This document shows, in pieces, positions 26,564 through 36,600 of a stretch of DNA of 64,000 nucleotides (positions are counted from its first letter, which is position 1; every line of letters begins with the position of its first letter). The DNA lies in contig JAQYVV010000009.1 of assembly GCA_030145275.1 (NCBI GenBank), positions 1-64,000 on the forward strand. The letters run 5' to 3'. The translations under genes were made by a program, and so were the position numbers. The notes under the pieces were generated by a model. That model did not search any database, had not been told where the DNA came from, and was given only the letters and a program-made list of their open reading frames with translations. The DNA is from Desulfurivibrionaceae bacterium (GTDB taxonomy: Bacteria > Desulfobacterota > Desulfobulbia > Desulfobulbales > VMSU01).

Positions 26564-26628
26564 GTAACTGTTCGGCGGTAATGCACGTTTCGAAGTAGAC
26601 GCTATCTGTGCCCCACCTAAGTAGTTAC
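26564..26628. repeat. Short family A-like element overlapping a stop codon
   Basis: It begins GTAACTGTTCGGCGG and ends CTAAGTAGTTAC, 65 bp, with ATGCACGTTTCGAAGTAGAC inside. The terminal GTAAC on the minus strand provides the TAA stop of the HDOD gene (26625-26627). Confidence 0.75.
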
Positions 26629-27473
26629 ACCAAATTTATCATTTCTTCAGCCTTCTCAAGTTCAAACCACAACTCAGACATGGCTTTTTCAAGTTCTGCA
26701 TTGGTAATGCCGAAACGCTGCAGGGCATCGCCCTCCATGGGGGATGCTAATCCATCTGCACCGACACCTATACCCATGGAAATAACCAAGGTATTGCTCA
26801 AGGCAACAAGAGCCACCAACCCCCCTTCTCTTAACGCAAAATGCTCATGATGCTTTTTGACTGCTGCCACCATCTCTGGATCAAATTCCCATTTTTCCAG
26901 GATCAACCCACCTAATTCGGCATGAGAAATACCCAAGACCTTTTGTTCCGCCTCAAAAAACGAGGTGCTCTCCCCATGGGCCTCGTCCATTATTTTTTTA
27001 AACTCATTGCCGACAAAACTGCTGAGAAAACGCTTGCCAATATCATGAAGAAGACCAGCGGTAAACGCAGCCCCTTTTTCGACACCCTCAAAATGAGGGC
27101 TCAGTAATTTTGCCATTATTGCAACAGCCACAGCATGCTTCCAGAGATCTCCCTCGTCGAGCAGATAGCCCTCGCCAGCCTTGCCTTTGTAAAATTTAAC
27201 GGAACTAGAGGTGATCATAATGTCTTTGAGCATCTCTTGCCCAAGTACAACCAAGGCATCTTCAAGGGATGTTACTTTCCTGCTTAAACCATAATAGGCG
27301 GCATTGCAGGTTTTCAATATATTGGCAGTAATGGAGGCATCATATTGGATAACTTTAGCCAGATCACCGGCCTTTGAGTTTTCATCTTCCAGCATTTTCA
27401 TGACCTGCTGTGCTACTTTTGGAAAAGGCGGGACATGATCTGCTAAAGCTAATATTTCATCAACACGGCTCAT
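26625..27473 (-). CDS. HDOD-domain signalling protein
   Basis: A 282-residue protein consisting of one HDOD domain. It starts PPFPKVAQQVMKMLED and goes on through VIQYDASITANILKTCNAAYYG to GLLHDIGKRFL, where the HD pair of the ancestral phosphodiesterase is kept, and SHAELGGLILEKWEF. HDOD proteins act in signal transduction without proven nucleotide hydrolysis. The start overlaps cheD by four bases, so it belongs to the che operon and probably modulates chemotaxis or a linked regulator. The stop codon lies inside a short repeat element. Confidence 0.85.
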   Translation of the reverse strand: MSRVDEILALADHVPPFPKVAQQVMKMLEDENSKAGDLAKVIQYDASITANILKTCNAAYYGLSRKVTSLEDALVVLGQEMLKDIMITSSSVKFYKGKAGEGYLLDEGDLWKHAVAVAIMAKLLSPHFEGVEKGAAFTAGLLHDIGKRFLSSFVGNEFKKIMDEAHGESTSFFEAEQKVLGISHAELGGLILEKWEFDPEMVAAVKKHHEHFALREGGLVALVALSNTLVISMGIGVGADGLASPMEGDALQRFGITNAELEKAMSELWFELEKAEEMINLV

Positions 27474-27949
27474 AAATCCATCTCTCCTTTTCCGGACACC
27501 TTCAACCGGACTTGCCCCGTGCCCACGTAGAGACTGATAGTTCTGTTAACTGAGCCGCCTACATCTTCTTTGGTCACCATAACTTTATTTTTCCAAAACA
27601 TCTTTCGGAGAACCATGTAATTACGTTTACCTATATTAAATATCCCGGATCTATCCATAACCTGTGAGCCACCAACCACGTACACCTTCATTCTATTTTT
27701 AAGGGCACCATGTTTGTACATCTCCTTAAACATCATTGGAATCCCCATATCTGCAAACATATACGGTTTACCGGCAGCTTTTATCTTGTCGATATTTGAA
27801 TCAGGCAGCATGTAGTGAAGGAGGCCCCCCACCTTTACTGCCGGGTCCCATAAGACAACACCAATGCAAGACCCCAGTGAATAGGTGATCAGCTGATCCT
27901 CAGCATCAGTGCTAATCTGCATGTCTGATATACCTACAATCTTTTTCAT
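27470..27949 (-). CDS. cheD: CheD, chemoreceptor glutamine deamidase
   Basis: A 159-residue CheD. The catalytic Cys is in LGSCIGVVLWDP and the His in GLLHYMLPD; the Thr or Ser of the triad lies in the strand around YSLGSC. It deamidates glutamines of chemoreceptors and is itself a CheC/CheX partner in other bacteria. It overlaps cheR (4 bases) and the HDOD gene (4 bases), so these three are translationally coupled. Confidence 0.93.
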   Translation of the reverse strand: MKKIVGISDMQISTDAEDQLITYSLGSCIGVVLWDPAVKVGGLLHYMLPDSNIDKIKAAGKPYMFADMGIPMMFKEMYKHGALKNRMKVYVVGGSQVMDRSGIFNIGKRNYMVLRKMFWKNKVMVTKEDVGGSVNRTISLYVGTGQVRLKVSGKGEMDL

Positions 27950-28785
27950 AACTTCCTGTACGTTGTGGCCTCAACCTGTTTGAAATTATGCTTTATACTT
28001 GCAATACTTTCGGAGTGCCCGATAAACAGATAGCCCCCAGGACGAAGGCAATGAAAAAATTTCTGCACCAGCCGCTGCTGGGTTTCCCGGTCAAAATAGA
28101 TCATTACATTCCGGCAGAATATAACATCCATCTCTTCTCTCCAGGGGAAGTCGTGCATCAAGTTAAAACGCTGAAATTCGACCATCTGACTGACGGCCTT
28201 CTTAATTTTCACTTTACCGACGCTCTGCCCTACTCCTTTCTGGAAATAACGCTTCAAAAAATCTCCCGGAATGTTTTTGGTCTGCTCCATCGAATAGACA
28301 CCATTAACTGCCTTTTGCAGCACTTTTGTTGATATGTCCGTTGCGATAATCCTGACTTTCTTAGAGCCGTTCTTGCGTAAGAAATCGTCTAGAACCATTG
28401 CCAGCGTATAAGGTTCTTCCCCTGAGGAAGAGGCGGCAGACCAAAAAGTCAACTCCTTCCTCCCGGCGGAATACGACTCAGAAATAAGCTTTGGCATCAC
28501 TGACGAACTAAGATAGTTAAAATGAGCTATTTCACGGAAAAAACTAGTGAAATTTGTGGACACGGCATCGAGGAAGTGAACAAATTCTTTATCTTTCTGC
28601 TCCGGCGCAGAAATGTATTTTAAATACTGCTGGAAGGATGTTATCTGGCAGGCTCTCAGCCGCTTTGAGAGTCGTGCGTTCAGTAGTTCTTTTTTTTCCT
28701 GTTTCAGAAAAATGCCGGTGTGTTCATAAATGAGGTCACTAAATTTTTTAAATTCAGAATCAGACAGGCCCACATTCGCCAACAT
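27946..28785 (-). CDS. cheR: CheR, chemoreceptor methyltransferase
   Basis: A 279-residue S-adenosylmethionine-dependent methyltransferase that methylates glutamates of chemoreceptors. An N-terminal helical domain (FSDLIYEHTGIFLKQEKKEL) precedes the catalytic domain with WSAASSSGEEPYTLAM (SAM-binding) and IFCRNVMIYFDRETQQRL. The ending GGYLFIGHSES is typical. The start directly abuts the cheW stop. No extension or receptor-tail pentapeptide-binding insert beyond the usual is seen. Confidence 0.95.
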   Translation of the reverse strand: MLANVGLSDSEFKKFSDLIYEHTGIFLKQEKKELLNARLSKRLRACQITSFQQYLKYISAPEQKDKEFVHFLDAVSTNFTSFFREIAHFNYLSSSVMPKLISESYSAGRKELTFWSAASSSGEEPYTLAMVLDDFLRKNGSKKVRIIATDISTKVLQKAVNGVYSMEQTKNIPGDFLKRYFQKGVGQSVGKVKIKKAVSQMVEFQRFNLMHDFPWREEMDVIFCRNVMIYFDRETQQRLVQKFFHCLRPGGYLFIGHSESIASIKHNFKQVEATTYRKL

Positions 28786-29301
28786 TTACTGCATGGCCTC
28801 TATGTCTGCCATAAATCCTTTTCCTACTACTCGGTCGGCATCAAGAAGAATTTTGATCTCTCCCTTCACCTTCCCCATTCCCAAAATATTATTCGCATCG
28901 GTGGTCAAGCCGAAATCAGGAGGCGGTTCAATATCTTCTGCCAATATATTCATAACCTCTGAAACAGCATCCACCAGCATACCAACTTGCATAGAGCCAT
29001 TCTGGCCCTGTACTTCAACAACAACAACACAGGTCCGGTCCGTATATTCCCTCTCTTCCATGGCAAACTTAAGACGAAGATCCATAATCGGAATAACTCT
29101 ACCCCTGAGATTGATAACTCCCTTGATATACTCAGGGGTGTGGGGCACGGCGGTTATCTCCATAACCCCAATAATTTCCCGGACCTTCATGATCCCAACC
29201 CCGTATTCCTCATCTCCCAAAATAAAGGTCAGGTATTTTCCTTCCGCCCCAGAAATTTTCGCCCCGCCTTGTGTGACCGTAGCCGTGTTTTCACCTGCCA
29301 T
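28786..29301 (-). CDS. cheW: CheW, receptor-kinase coupling protein
   Basis: A 171-residue SH3-like adaptor linking chemoreceptors to CheA. The sequence has the family features LTFILGDEEYGVGIMKVREI, PHTPEYIKGVINLRGRVIPIMDL and a late VGMLVDAVSEVM. It lies between cheA and cheR on the same strand, with an 80-bp gap to cheA and none to cheR. About 20 N-terminal residues before the fold are unassigned. Confidence 0.94.
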   Translation of the reverse strand: MAGENTATVTQGGAKISGAEGKYLTFILGDEEYGVGIMKVREIIGVMEITAVPHTPEYIKGVINLRGRVIPIMDLRLKFAMEEREYTDRTCVVVVEVQGQNGSMQVGMLVDAVSEVMNILAEDIEPPPDFGLTTDANNILGMGKVKGEIKILLDADRVVGKGFMADIEAMQ

Positions 29302-29380
29302 ATTATCTCCTTTTCAAAACATAAACAATCTACCCTAACCCGGCGAAAAACCGAAAATTAAAAATGTAGATGTATTGAAC

Positions 29381-31627
29381 TTACCCTGCTGTAGCCTCTT
29401 CGCTTATTTCTATAGCAGCTGAGGAAGAAACCAGTCCGGCCAGATCAAGAATAAGGCCTACTCGTCCATCACCGAGGATAGTCCCTCCAGCAACACCTTT
29501 AATTTCCTGCAAACCGCCCAGGTTTTTAATAACAACCTCCTGCTTACCAAGGAGTTCGTCCACAAGGATTGCCCGTTGCTTACCTTCAGCCTCTATGACG
29601 ACGACAATCCCCTCAAAAATATTGCTGTTTGAGTCTGCAACACCGAAAAGATCAGCCAACCTGATTATTGGAATCAGGGTGTTGCGAATCAGCAAGGCCT
29701 CACCTTTACCTTGGACTGTCTTGTACTGTTCTTCTGTGGGCCTTAGTGACTCTTGTATCGCCGTTGTTGGAATTATGTAACGATCAGATCCAACCCGAAC
29801 GATAATCCCGTCAATAATTGCCAAAGTCAGGGGCAAGCGGATTATAAACTGCGATCCCTCTCCAGGTTCGCTGAACACCTCAACCTTGCCCCGCATTTTT
29901 TCCACCCCTTTTTTAACCACATCCATACCAACCCCTCGGCCCGATACATCCGTAATTTGGTCAGCGGTGGAAAATCCAGGTAGAAAAATGAGATTGTTTA
30001 AGTCATAATTTGAATATTTGTCGTTATCGTTGATAAGATTCCGTTCAATTGCTTTTTGCCTGATCTTGGTTGTATTGAGTCCCTGGCCATCATCCTCAAT
30101 TTCAATGACCATGTTGCCGCCTTTTTGATAGGCACGAAGATTAACAGTTCCGGTGGTGGATTTGCCCATTTTTTCCCGTTCATCGGGCATCTGCACCCCA
30201 TGATCTACAGAGTTCCTCATCATGTGAACCAAGGGGTCATAGATGGAATCGACCATATTACGGTCAATCTCTGTCTCCTCACCTTCCATAACAAGATCAA
30301 CTTGTTTACCCGTCTTTTTGGAGAGATCCCGCACCAAACGAATCATTTTCTGAAAGGTTTGCCTAATCGGTACCATCCGCATGGACATGGCCGTTTTTTG
30401 GATTTCACTGGTAATCCTGCCCAACTGGGCAAAATCTTTCGTCAATTTTGGATCAGAAAGTTTGTCTACTAGTGGATTCCCCCGCACCATGGCCTGCATA
30501 ATCACAAGCTCGCCAACAGCATTGACCAACCCGTCAAGCTTTTCCACATCAACTTTAATTGAGGTTCCAGGCTTAGACTTTGTTGCTGCTTGCGCCTTCT
30601 TCTGCAGAGAACTTTCAGGCAGTGGTGCTGGCTTGCCTGGAGAAGCGCTTATCTCCCCTTTGGTTTGCTGCACACTCTCTGCCAGCGCAGACGTTGGAAC
30701 CTTAAGCTCCGGAACAGTTTTTGCGGAGTCAATTGTTGCACTCTGGACCGGGGTTGAAGCTGGGATAGTATCCCCTCCCTGTACACTTTTCACCCAAGCC
30801 ACATATTCACTGATATCATAATTTTTGTAATGGTCAGGCCCTTCATCAAGAACAAGTTTAATGTTCTCAACCATCGTTTTCAGAAAATCACCAACCTTTA
30901 AAACAACATCAATGACGCTAGAGTCCATGCCCCTAATGCCATTACGAACATCATCAAGAAGATTTTCGGTACAATGGGCAATCTCCTGAATTTTTTTCAA
31001 GTTCAAAAACCCAGAAACACCCTTGATCGTATGGAAGGGGCGAAAGATATTGTTGATTATTTCATCATCGCCAGGATTATCTTCAAGATCAAGAACATTG
31101 ACCTCAATTGACTCGAGATGCTCAGACGTTTCTTCTATAAATCCAGTCAGCAAATCAACATCCTGTAGAAAATCAGGCATCGGTTCGGAGTCTGGATCAA
31201 TCACCTTTATTTCGGGGGGCCCAGTTGGAACAGCGGCAACATCTTCCGATGTGTTGTTGTCTTGGGGAACTTCTTCTGGCACATCGTAGCCTATGCTGCG
31301 AAGGTCATTTTTAAAATTCTGAACGGCAGGACTGCTATCTCCTCCTGTTCGATGTACTTCCTGCATATGGCCGATACATTTGCCTACTTGGTCATAATTT
31401 TCGGGGCTATCATCTAGATCCGTCATTATGATCATGCCAAATACTTTTTCAAGATCTCCTGCCATTTTCAAAATAACAGGAAAGTCCTCAATATCACTTG
31501 CCTGAGAGAACTCTTCCACCAAAGAGACCAGCTCACCAATCACAGCGAGATTTCCCGGTTCGACCATCATTATCTTCAGGGCCAAGTCGTCAAGTATGTC
31601 AAGAACCGACCTTATTTCTTCCGTCAT
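29381..31627 (-). CDS. cheA: CheA, chemotaxis histidine kinase
   Basis: The start is placed at 31625-31627 (MTEEIRSVLD), since GAGG lies six bases before; a TTG four codons upstream is weaker. The 748-residue kinase has an N-terminal helical region of about 100 residues, then the HPt domain with the phospho-His in FRPFHTIKGVSGFL (His near 199 from this start). A Pro/Ser linker, dimerisation domain, ATPase (MVDSIYDPLVHMMRNSVDHG, DDGQGL, GRGVGMDVV) and C-terminal CheW-like domain (LIPIIRLADLFG) follow. It heads the leftward che operon and phosphorylates CheY and CheB. The extra N-terminal region is longer than in E. coli CheA. Confidence 0.94.
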   Translation of the reverse strand: MTEEIRSVLDILDDLALKIMMVEPGNLAVIGELVSLVEEFSQASDIEDFPVILKMAGDLEKVFGMIIMTDLDDSPENYDQVGKCIGHMQEVHRTGGDSSPAVQNFKNDLRSIGYDVPEEVPQDNNTSEDVAAVPTGPPEIKVIDPDSEPMPDFLQDVDLLTGFIEETSEHLESIEVNVLDLEDNPGDDEIINNIFRPFHTIKGVSGFLNLKKIQEIAHCTENLLDDVRNGIRGMDSSVIDVVLKVGDFLKTMVENIKLVLDEGPDHYKNYDISEYVAWVKSVQGGDTIPASTPVQSATIDSAKTVPELKVPTSALAESVQQTKGEISASPGKPAPLPESSLQKKAQAATKSKPGTSIKVDVEKLDGLVNAVGELVIMQAMVRGNPLVDKLSDPKLTKDFAQLGRITSEIQKTAMSMRMVPIRQTFQKMIRLVRDLSKKTGKQVDLVMEGEETEIDRNMVDSIYDPLVHMMRNSVDHGVQMPDEREKMGKSTTGTVNLRAYQKGGNMVIEIEDDGQGLNTTKIRQKAIERNLINDNDKYSNYDLNNLIFLPGFSTADQITDVSGRGVGMDVVKKGVEKMRGKVEVFSEPGEGSQFIIRLPLTLAIIDGIIVRVGSDRYIIPTTAIQESLRPTEEQYKTVQGKGEALLIRNTLIPIIRLADLFGVADSNSNIFEGIVVVIEAEGKQRAILVDELLGKQEVVIKNLGGLQEIKGVAGGTILGDGRVGLILDLAGLVSSSAAIEISEEATAG

Positions 31628-31733
31628 ATCTATCCTCAAAGTACCTTATACTGGTTTGCTTGTATAACATACAAGCCCTGACAAACGCCCCATTGGCAAC
31701 TGTTTTTTTATGCTTACTACCCTATATTTACTA

Positions 31734-33545
31734 CTACTTTCCATAATTTAAAAGGCCTGAATTAAATATACGGATTTGATCTTCCAACACCTGTAGATTC
31801 TGCTCTACCTTGCCAACAATTTCTGCCCCAGGATATTTGTTTAATATATATAACAAAATATCCCTTGAGCGCATCATCATATTTGCCTTCTTAACCGGTT
31901 CTTTTAAATTACGGGCAGCAACAAAGAGAGCAGCCGCCTCTTTTCTTAATCGCACAGCTAGCTTATCAATTGCCTCCTCGCCCTTTATCTTGGCAATTGG
32001 ACCGTATTCACTGCCCGACAAAAAAGCAAACGCATCAATCGCTTTTTCGTACTCTTCCGCCTCTAAAAGGGCAATAGCATTTTCCCATTGCCCAGAGACC
32101 TCCTCTCTTTCGAGGGAACGTTTAACCCTTGCCTCCTCTTTTTCTAATCGGGACAAATTTTTCTTTGCTTCAGAAAGCTCTTGGTTCACATCGTCGGGAA
32201 GATTTGCCAGTGCTACAAGGATTTTTCGTGCATTGCCAAAATCTTTTTCATGGACAAGATAGTCTGCCTCCATAAGCTTGTCCCTTGCCCATTGCCGTGC
32301 CTGCTCTTCAGTTTTGCGCATAACCCTTCTGGCAAGGCTATCCAGTCCGATATCATCGAAATCAGCGAGTACCCTTTCATACTGGGCCTGTAAGGATGGT
32401 GGGATGCCACGTCCATCGTATTGCATATACTCTCTCAGCAACACGACAAACGCCGCATATTTATCTGGCGACAACCTGTAATCATTCAGGAAATGAAGCT
32501 GCCCAGCTACCCACTCAGCGTCCTTTTCCATTACCGCAAAAAAATCATCCAACTGTAGGTAGACTGATTGTGCTTTTTTATCTTCACCCAAGATTAGTAA
32601 AAGTTCGGCAGACTGCATTGCTGCCTGCCAAGCCCCTCTGGACTCTTCAAAAAACTGGGCCTTAAGCACTCCTTCCTGCTGTAGCTTTTCACTTATAAAA
32701 TGTAACGACTCTTCAAAACGGTTACCACGAACCAAGGCATGAGCATAGAAAGAGTGTGCCGCAAAATCGACGCCTTCTCCCTCAAGAACAGCAGCAGAGT
32801 TTTCGTAAGCTGTTATGGCCCCCTGATAATCTCCCTGGGCCATCAACTGCTTAATCAGAGATCCCAGAGAGTGAACATTTTGAGCTCTATAGTCATATAT
32901 CACCGCATCTAAAGAGGCCAAGCCCTTCTTAAGAACATTCCCACAGTTGCTCTCAAGATAGTGTACATCTCTTTGCACAATGTCCCATGGGTTGATCCCC
33001 TGGGCAGCAATGTGCCGACCATCACCGGGTTGCAGGAGAGACGCCACCCTTTTGTAACCGAACACCATATATTCCAACCCCTGGACACATTCATGCCATT
33101 GCTCAGGCCACTCGGCACCGGCATCAATGGCAATCATTCTCTCGGCCATCCCATTCCACTCTTCAAGGGCCTTGGTGTACTCTTTTAAGCGATATGAAAC
33201 ATATTGGGGGTCGGGAAGTTCAATAAAGAGAGCAGTTTCCCCAGGCCTTTGAGACAGACGTGTGGTTCTGCCTTGACCCATTAAATCTTCTTCCAGGACA
33301 GAGGGAGGCTGTGCCATTGTGGACTCGTGGCTTTGATATTTCTCATCCTGTTCCAGAGTTGATAACTTCAAGAGAATTTCTGGAACTTTTTGCTGACCTT
33401 CTTCAGGAGAGACATCCTCCCCTGAAGCCACAAAGTCATATTCCTTAGCCCCATCATACTCCGGCAAAGAAATCTTCTTTTGCGAACATCCAAATAAGGA
33501 CAAATATAAAGCGGCAAGAAAGAGAATGAAAAACGTTTTCTTCAT
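31734..33545 (-). CDS. Large helical (TPR-like) lipoprotein
   Basis: The start is the ATG at 33543-33545 (MKKTFFILFLAALYL), because the 35 codons before it are derived from a family C element. A lipoprotein signal ends in the lipobox LSLFGCS (Cys near residue 20). The remaining 580 residues are rich in Ala, Glu and Leu, with coiled-coil-like stretches and TPR-like helix pairs such as AITAYENSAAVLEGEG and NAIALLEAEEYEKAIDAFAFL. No enzyme motif is present. It follows the class A PBP gene closely and may help recruit cell-wall enzymes, as LpoA-type activators do for PBP1A; this is inference from position and form only. Confidence 0.75.
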   Translation of the reverse strand: MKKTFFILFLAALYLSLFGCSQKKISLPEYDGAKEYDFVASGEDVSPEEGQQKVPEILLKLSTLEQDEKYQSHESTMAQPPSVLEEDLMGQGRTTRLSQRPGETALFIELPDPQYVSYRLKEYTKALEEWNGMAERMIAIDAGAEWPEQWHECVQGLEYMVFGYKRVASLLQPGDGRHIAAQGINPWDIVQRDVHYLESNCGNVLKKGLASLDAVIYDYRAQNVHSLGSLIKQLMAQGDYQGAITAYENSAAVLEGEGVDFAAHSFYAHALVRGNRFEESLHFISEKLQQEGVLKAQFFEESRGAWQAAMQSAELLLILGEDKKAQSVYLQLDDFFAVMEKDAEWVAGQLHFLNDYRLSPDKYAAFVVLLREYMQYDGRGIPPSLQAQYERVLADFDDIGLDSLARRVMRKTEEQARQWARDKLMEADYLVHEKDFGNARKILVALANLPDDVNQELSEAKKNLSRLEKEEARVKRSLEREEVSGQWENAIALLEAEEYEKAIDAFAFLSGSEYGPIAKIKGEEAIDKLAVRLRKEAAALFVAARNLKEPVKKANMMMRSRDILLYILNKYPGAEIVGKVEQNLQVLEDQIRIFNSGLLNYGK

Positions 33546-33566
33546 ATGATTGTCGAGATTCAAATA

Positions 33567-33635
33567 CCAGAGGGGTTGTCCGAGAATAGAAATTTTCGGG
33601 CGGAGCCAGAAGGCTATTCTCGGACAGTCTCCTAG
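33567..33635. repeat. Family C palindromic element overlapping the PBP stop codon
   Basis: It starts CCAGAGGGGTTGTCCGAGAA and ends CTATTCTCGGACAGTCTCCTAG, 69 bp. On the minus strand its terminal CTAG supplies the TAG stop of the class A PBP (33632-33634). The element then lies between that gene and the lipoprotein. Confidence 0.8.
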
Positions 33636-36600
33636 TTCATTAACGTCCAATAAGGCTTAAAGTAACGGGTCGGCAGAATAACGCCATCTGGGTCAATCTC
33701 GCCGAAGGTTATCATTCCATTACTATACTTAACGCTTCCAACTTTATTGGAATAAGACATTTTCCAGCTATCATCAACATTTATCTTATTTTCGCCATCA
33801 GAAGCAATATGGATCTGGCCCAGGCCAAGATAGTTAACGGGAATCTCCCGGTCTCCGTCCAAAACCATGCCTTCTGTCTCGAGTAAAGATGAATAGTTCC
33901 CTCGGTCAACAATGGCTTGTGCCACCATACTCCAAACGGGCAAAGCACCCGATGACCCTGATATTCGAGTCGTTTTTCTCACCATAGGTTTATTATCATC
34001 ATAACCAACATAGGAAGCAATAACATATCCATCTTGCACCTGAACCCCCTTGTTTCCCGGAGCAGGGCTAGGGACAAACCCTGCAAAAGATGAGTTCCGG
34101 AAACTGTTTGCGGTTCCGGTCTTACCAAAGAGAGGTACGGGCACAGTTATTTCAGCTTGCACTTGATCTCCCTGCCGGACCTTTTGCACGATCTGGACAT
34201 TGTCACGGGCATACTTACCAGTCCCATATTTCACCACATTCCTAAGAGAATCAGTTACAGCCAACGAGGTCTTGTTGTCTATTATCCTCTTGGCAGATCG
34301 TTTAGGCCGGTAGACAATTTCCCCACTGCTGCTTTCAATTCGATCAATCAGTAAAAGACCATTACCCGCCCCAAATCTTCCTGAATACTCCCTTGTACCG
34401 GTCCCTATTGTCTCATAAGCCCTGGCAATATCAAGTAAAGTAATGACATTTGAACCAAGAGGAAAGGATAGCACCGCTTCCATCGGGCTCTCAATCCCCA
34501 TCTCCTTGCAAAGAGCAATCAAATAGCGCAAACCCACCAAGATCCTAAAATCCTTGATTTGATAAAGTACGTCCGGCCCATAGGCCCGGAGACGCGACAA
34601 TTGCTCATACTCTTTTGCAACCGTTTTTTTCAAGAACTCAAAGGTGGACAGCGAGACCATTCTATTCAGCAGGACATCCCCCCATTCCCACTTTTTACCA
34701 GCCACCGCCGTTTGCTTAATTATTTTTTCAAGAGAGAGAGGATCTACAATCAACCACACCCCCTCCTGCGGAGGTTCACCAAAGGAATATACCTCTGTAA
34801 AACTATTGTAATACAGCTTGTTTTCCCCTTGCCACGAAGATGTTTTCTGGAGCCAGGAAGCGGATAATTCCCCCCTCCTTTTTGCTGCATCCCTTCGAAA
34901 AAGATCGAAGTCCTCAGCCAGTTGCGCTAATTTCACATAAGTCATCTTGAGAATCTGGCGGCGAATATCAGCCTCAGAGCTGGTGTCATCCTTTTCAACA
35001 ACATCGTCTTCGAGTTCATAATGGAAACGCTGCAGCAACGCATATTCCGAACTTTTTCCCGAAAAGAGAAGATCCGGGCCAATCTCCTCCAAGGCCTTCA
35101 CAAAAGCCAGCCTCTGTAGCTGTTTTTTGTTGACCATGATGCCAAAACCATCCCGAACTCTCTCCATATAATGAACATATTGCTCGTTTTTTCCACGAGC
35201 CAGCCCCAACCCTTCAGTCAATTTTCGAAACTGCCCCTCAGAAAGTCTTTCACAGAGGTTATACAAAAGCCAGACCGAGGCAACATTTTCCGATTTGGTT
35301 CCGGCCCAGTTAATAGAGACTCCACTGAAAGGACTATGGTGGTCAGGTCTGGGAAAATAGGTCTGCCCGTGGTAGACAAAGGCATCTCTTTCGTTATTGA
35401 GCAAATCCAGAGAATTCCAGCCAAGTTGGATTGCCGCTGTATAAAGAAGAGGCTTGGCGGTTGACCCCATGAGGCGGCGTGCCAATACCCGGTTGTAGAA
35501 TCTATTTTCATTTCCACCAACCATGGCTCGAATGCTGCCATTTTTTAGAACAACAAGCCCTCCCTGCAGTTGTGGATATTTTTCCAGATGTAGGAGATAC
35601 CGGCTTGAAGCCTCATCATACCCACGCACGCTCACATAAACCTGATCGCCAGGAGAAAAATTGCTCAGAAATTTATCCATGTCTCCAGATTTTGCTTCTG
35701 ACCATCTTTGCTGATTATATTTTACCAGGGAAGAGAGAAAGAGGCTAAGCCCCTTACTGTCCACCACTCCAGTTATTTCCTCAATTGAGCCATTTCTTGT
35801 CTGCTGGAACGAAACCGTCAGAGCGGGATCTTCCCCTACGCTGACAGCAGCAATTCTGCCAAAAATAAACTCCCCAGATTCAACCTTATTCCCCGTTTTT
35901 TTGAGTTTTGCATAATTTTCCTGGAGGCTTTTTTTATCATATCCTTCCAGGCGGACTGATAACCTTGACAACTCCTTTTTCAAGGCATAGAAACTCTGAT
36001 CCTGTAGGTCTTTCTCAATGGTCGTATATATTTTGATCCCGGATGTCGCTACATTTTCAATCCCGTGACTCACAAGAGCTGTTTCGACGTCTGCTTCGGC
36101 CAAGGCCTCCTTCACCATGTCCATTATGGTATTAAGCGCATAGGACATCTGTCCCTGGCGAAAGGGAACATCCTTATCCAGGTTTTCCTGATACTGCTGA
36201 GAAGATATCATCCCCAATTCGTGCATGCGTCCTAAAACGTAGCCCGCCCGACTCTTTGCCCTATGTCTTGCTTCTTGAGCCGAGGCCTCGTCCTTTTTTA
36301 AAAATGGGTTGTAATAATTTGGCCTTTTGACGCTCCCCGCAATAAAGGCTGACTCCAGAAGCCCAAGCTCTTTGGCAGGTTTATCGAAATAGTAATTTGC
36401 GGCAACCCCAAGTCCCCTGCCATTGCCGCTCACATAAAACTGGTTGACATAAAATTCTAATATTTTCTCTTTAGAGTAGTGATATTCCAAGCGCCAGGCA
36501 TAAATAAGCTCTTTAAATTTCTCTTTCAGGGAGCGGTCTTTTCTCTTGTAGAGATTTTTAGCCGTTTGCTGGGTTATGGTACTCCCACCCTGCACCACCC

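Noticed and set aside
28730-29338. A 202-codon open frame on the plus strand
   Set aside because: Fully antisense to cheW and the end of cheR; Ser/Pro-rich low-complexity translation typical of a shadow frame.
33546-33650. Longer N-terminus for the lipoprotein gene
   Set aside because: It would translate the family C element and would bury the lipoprotein signal sequence inside the protein.
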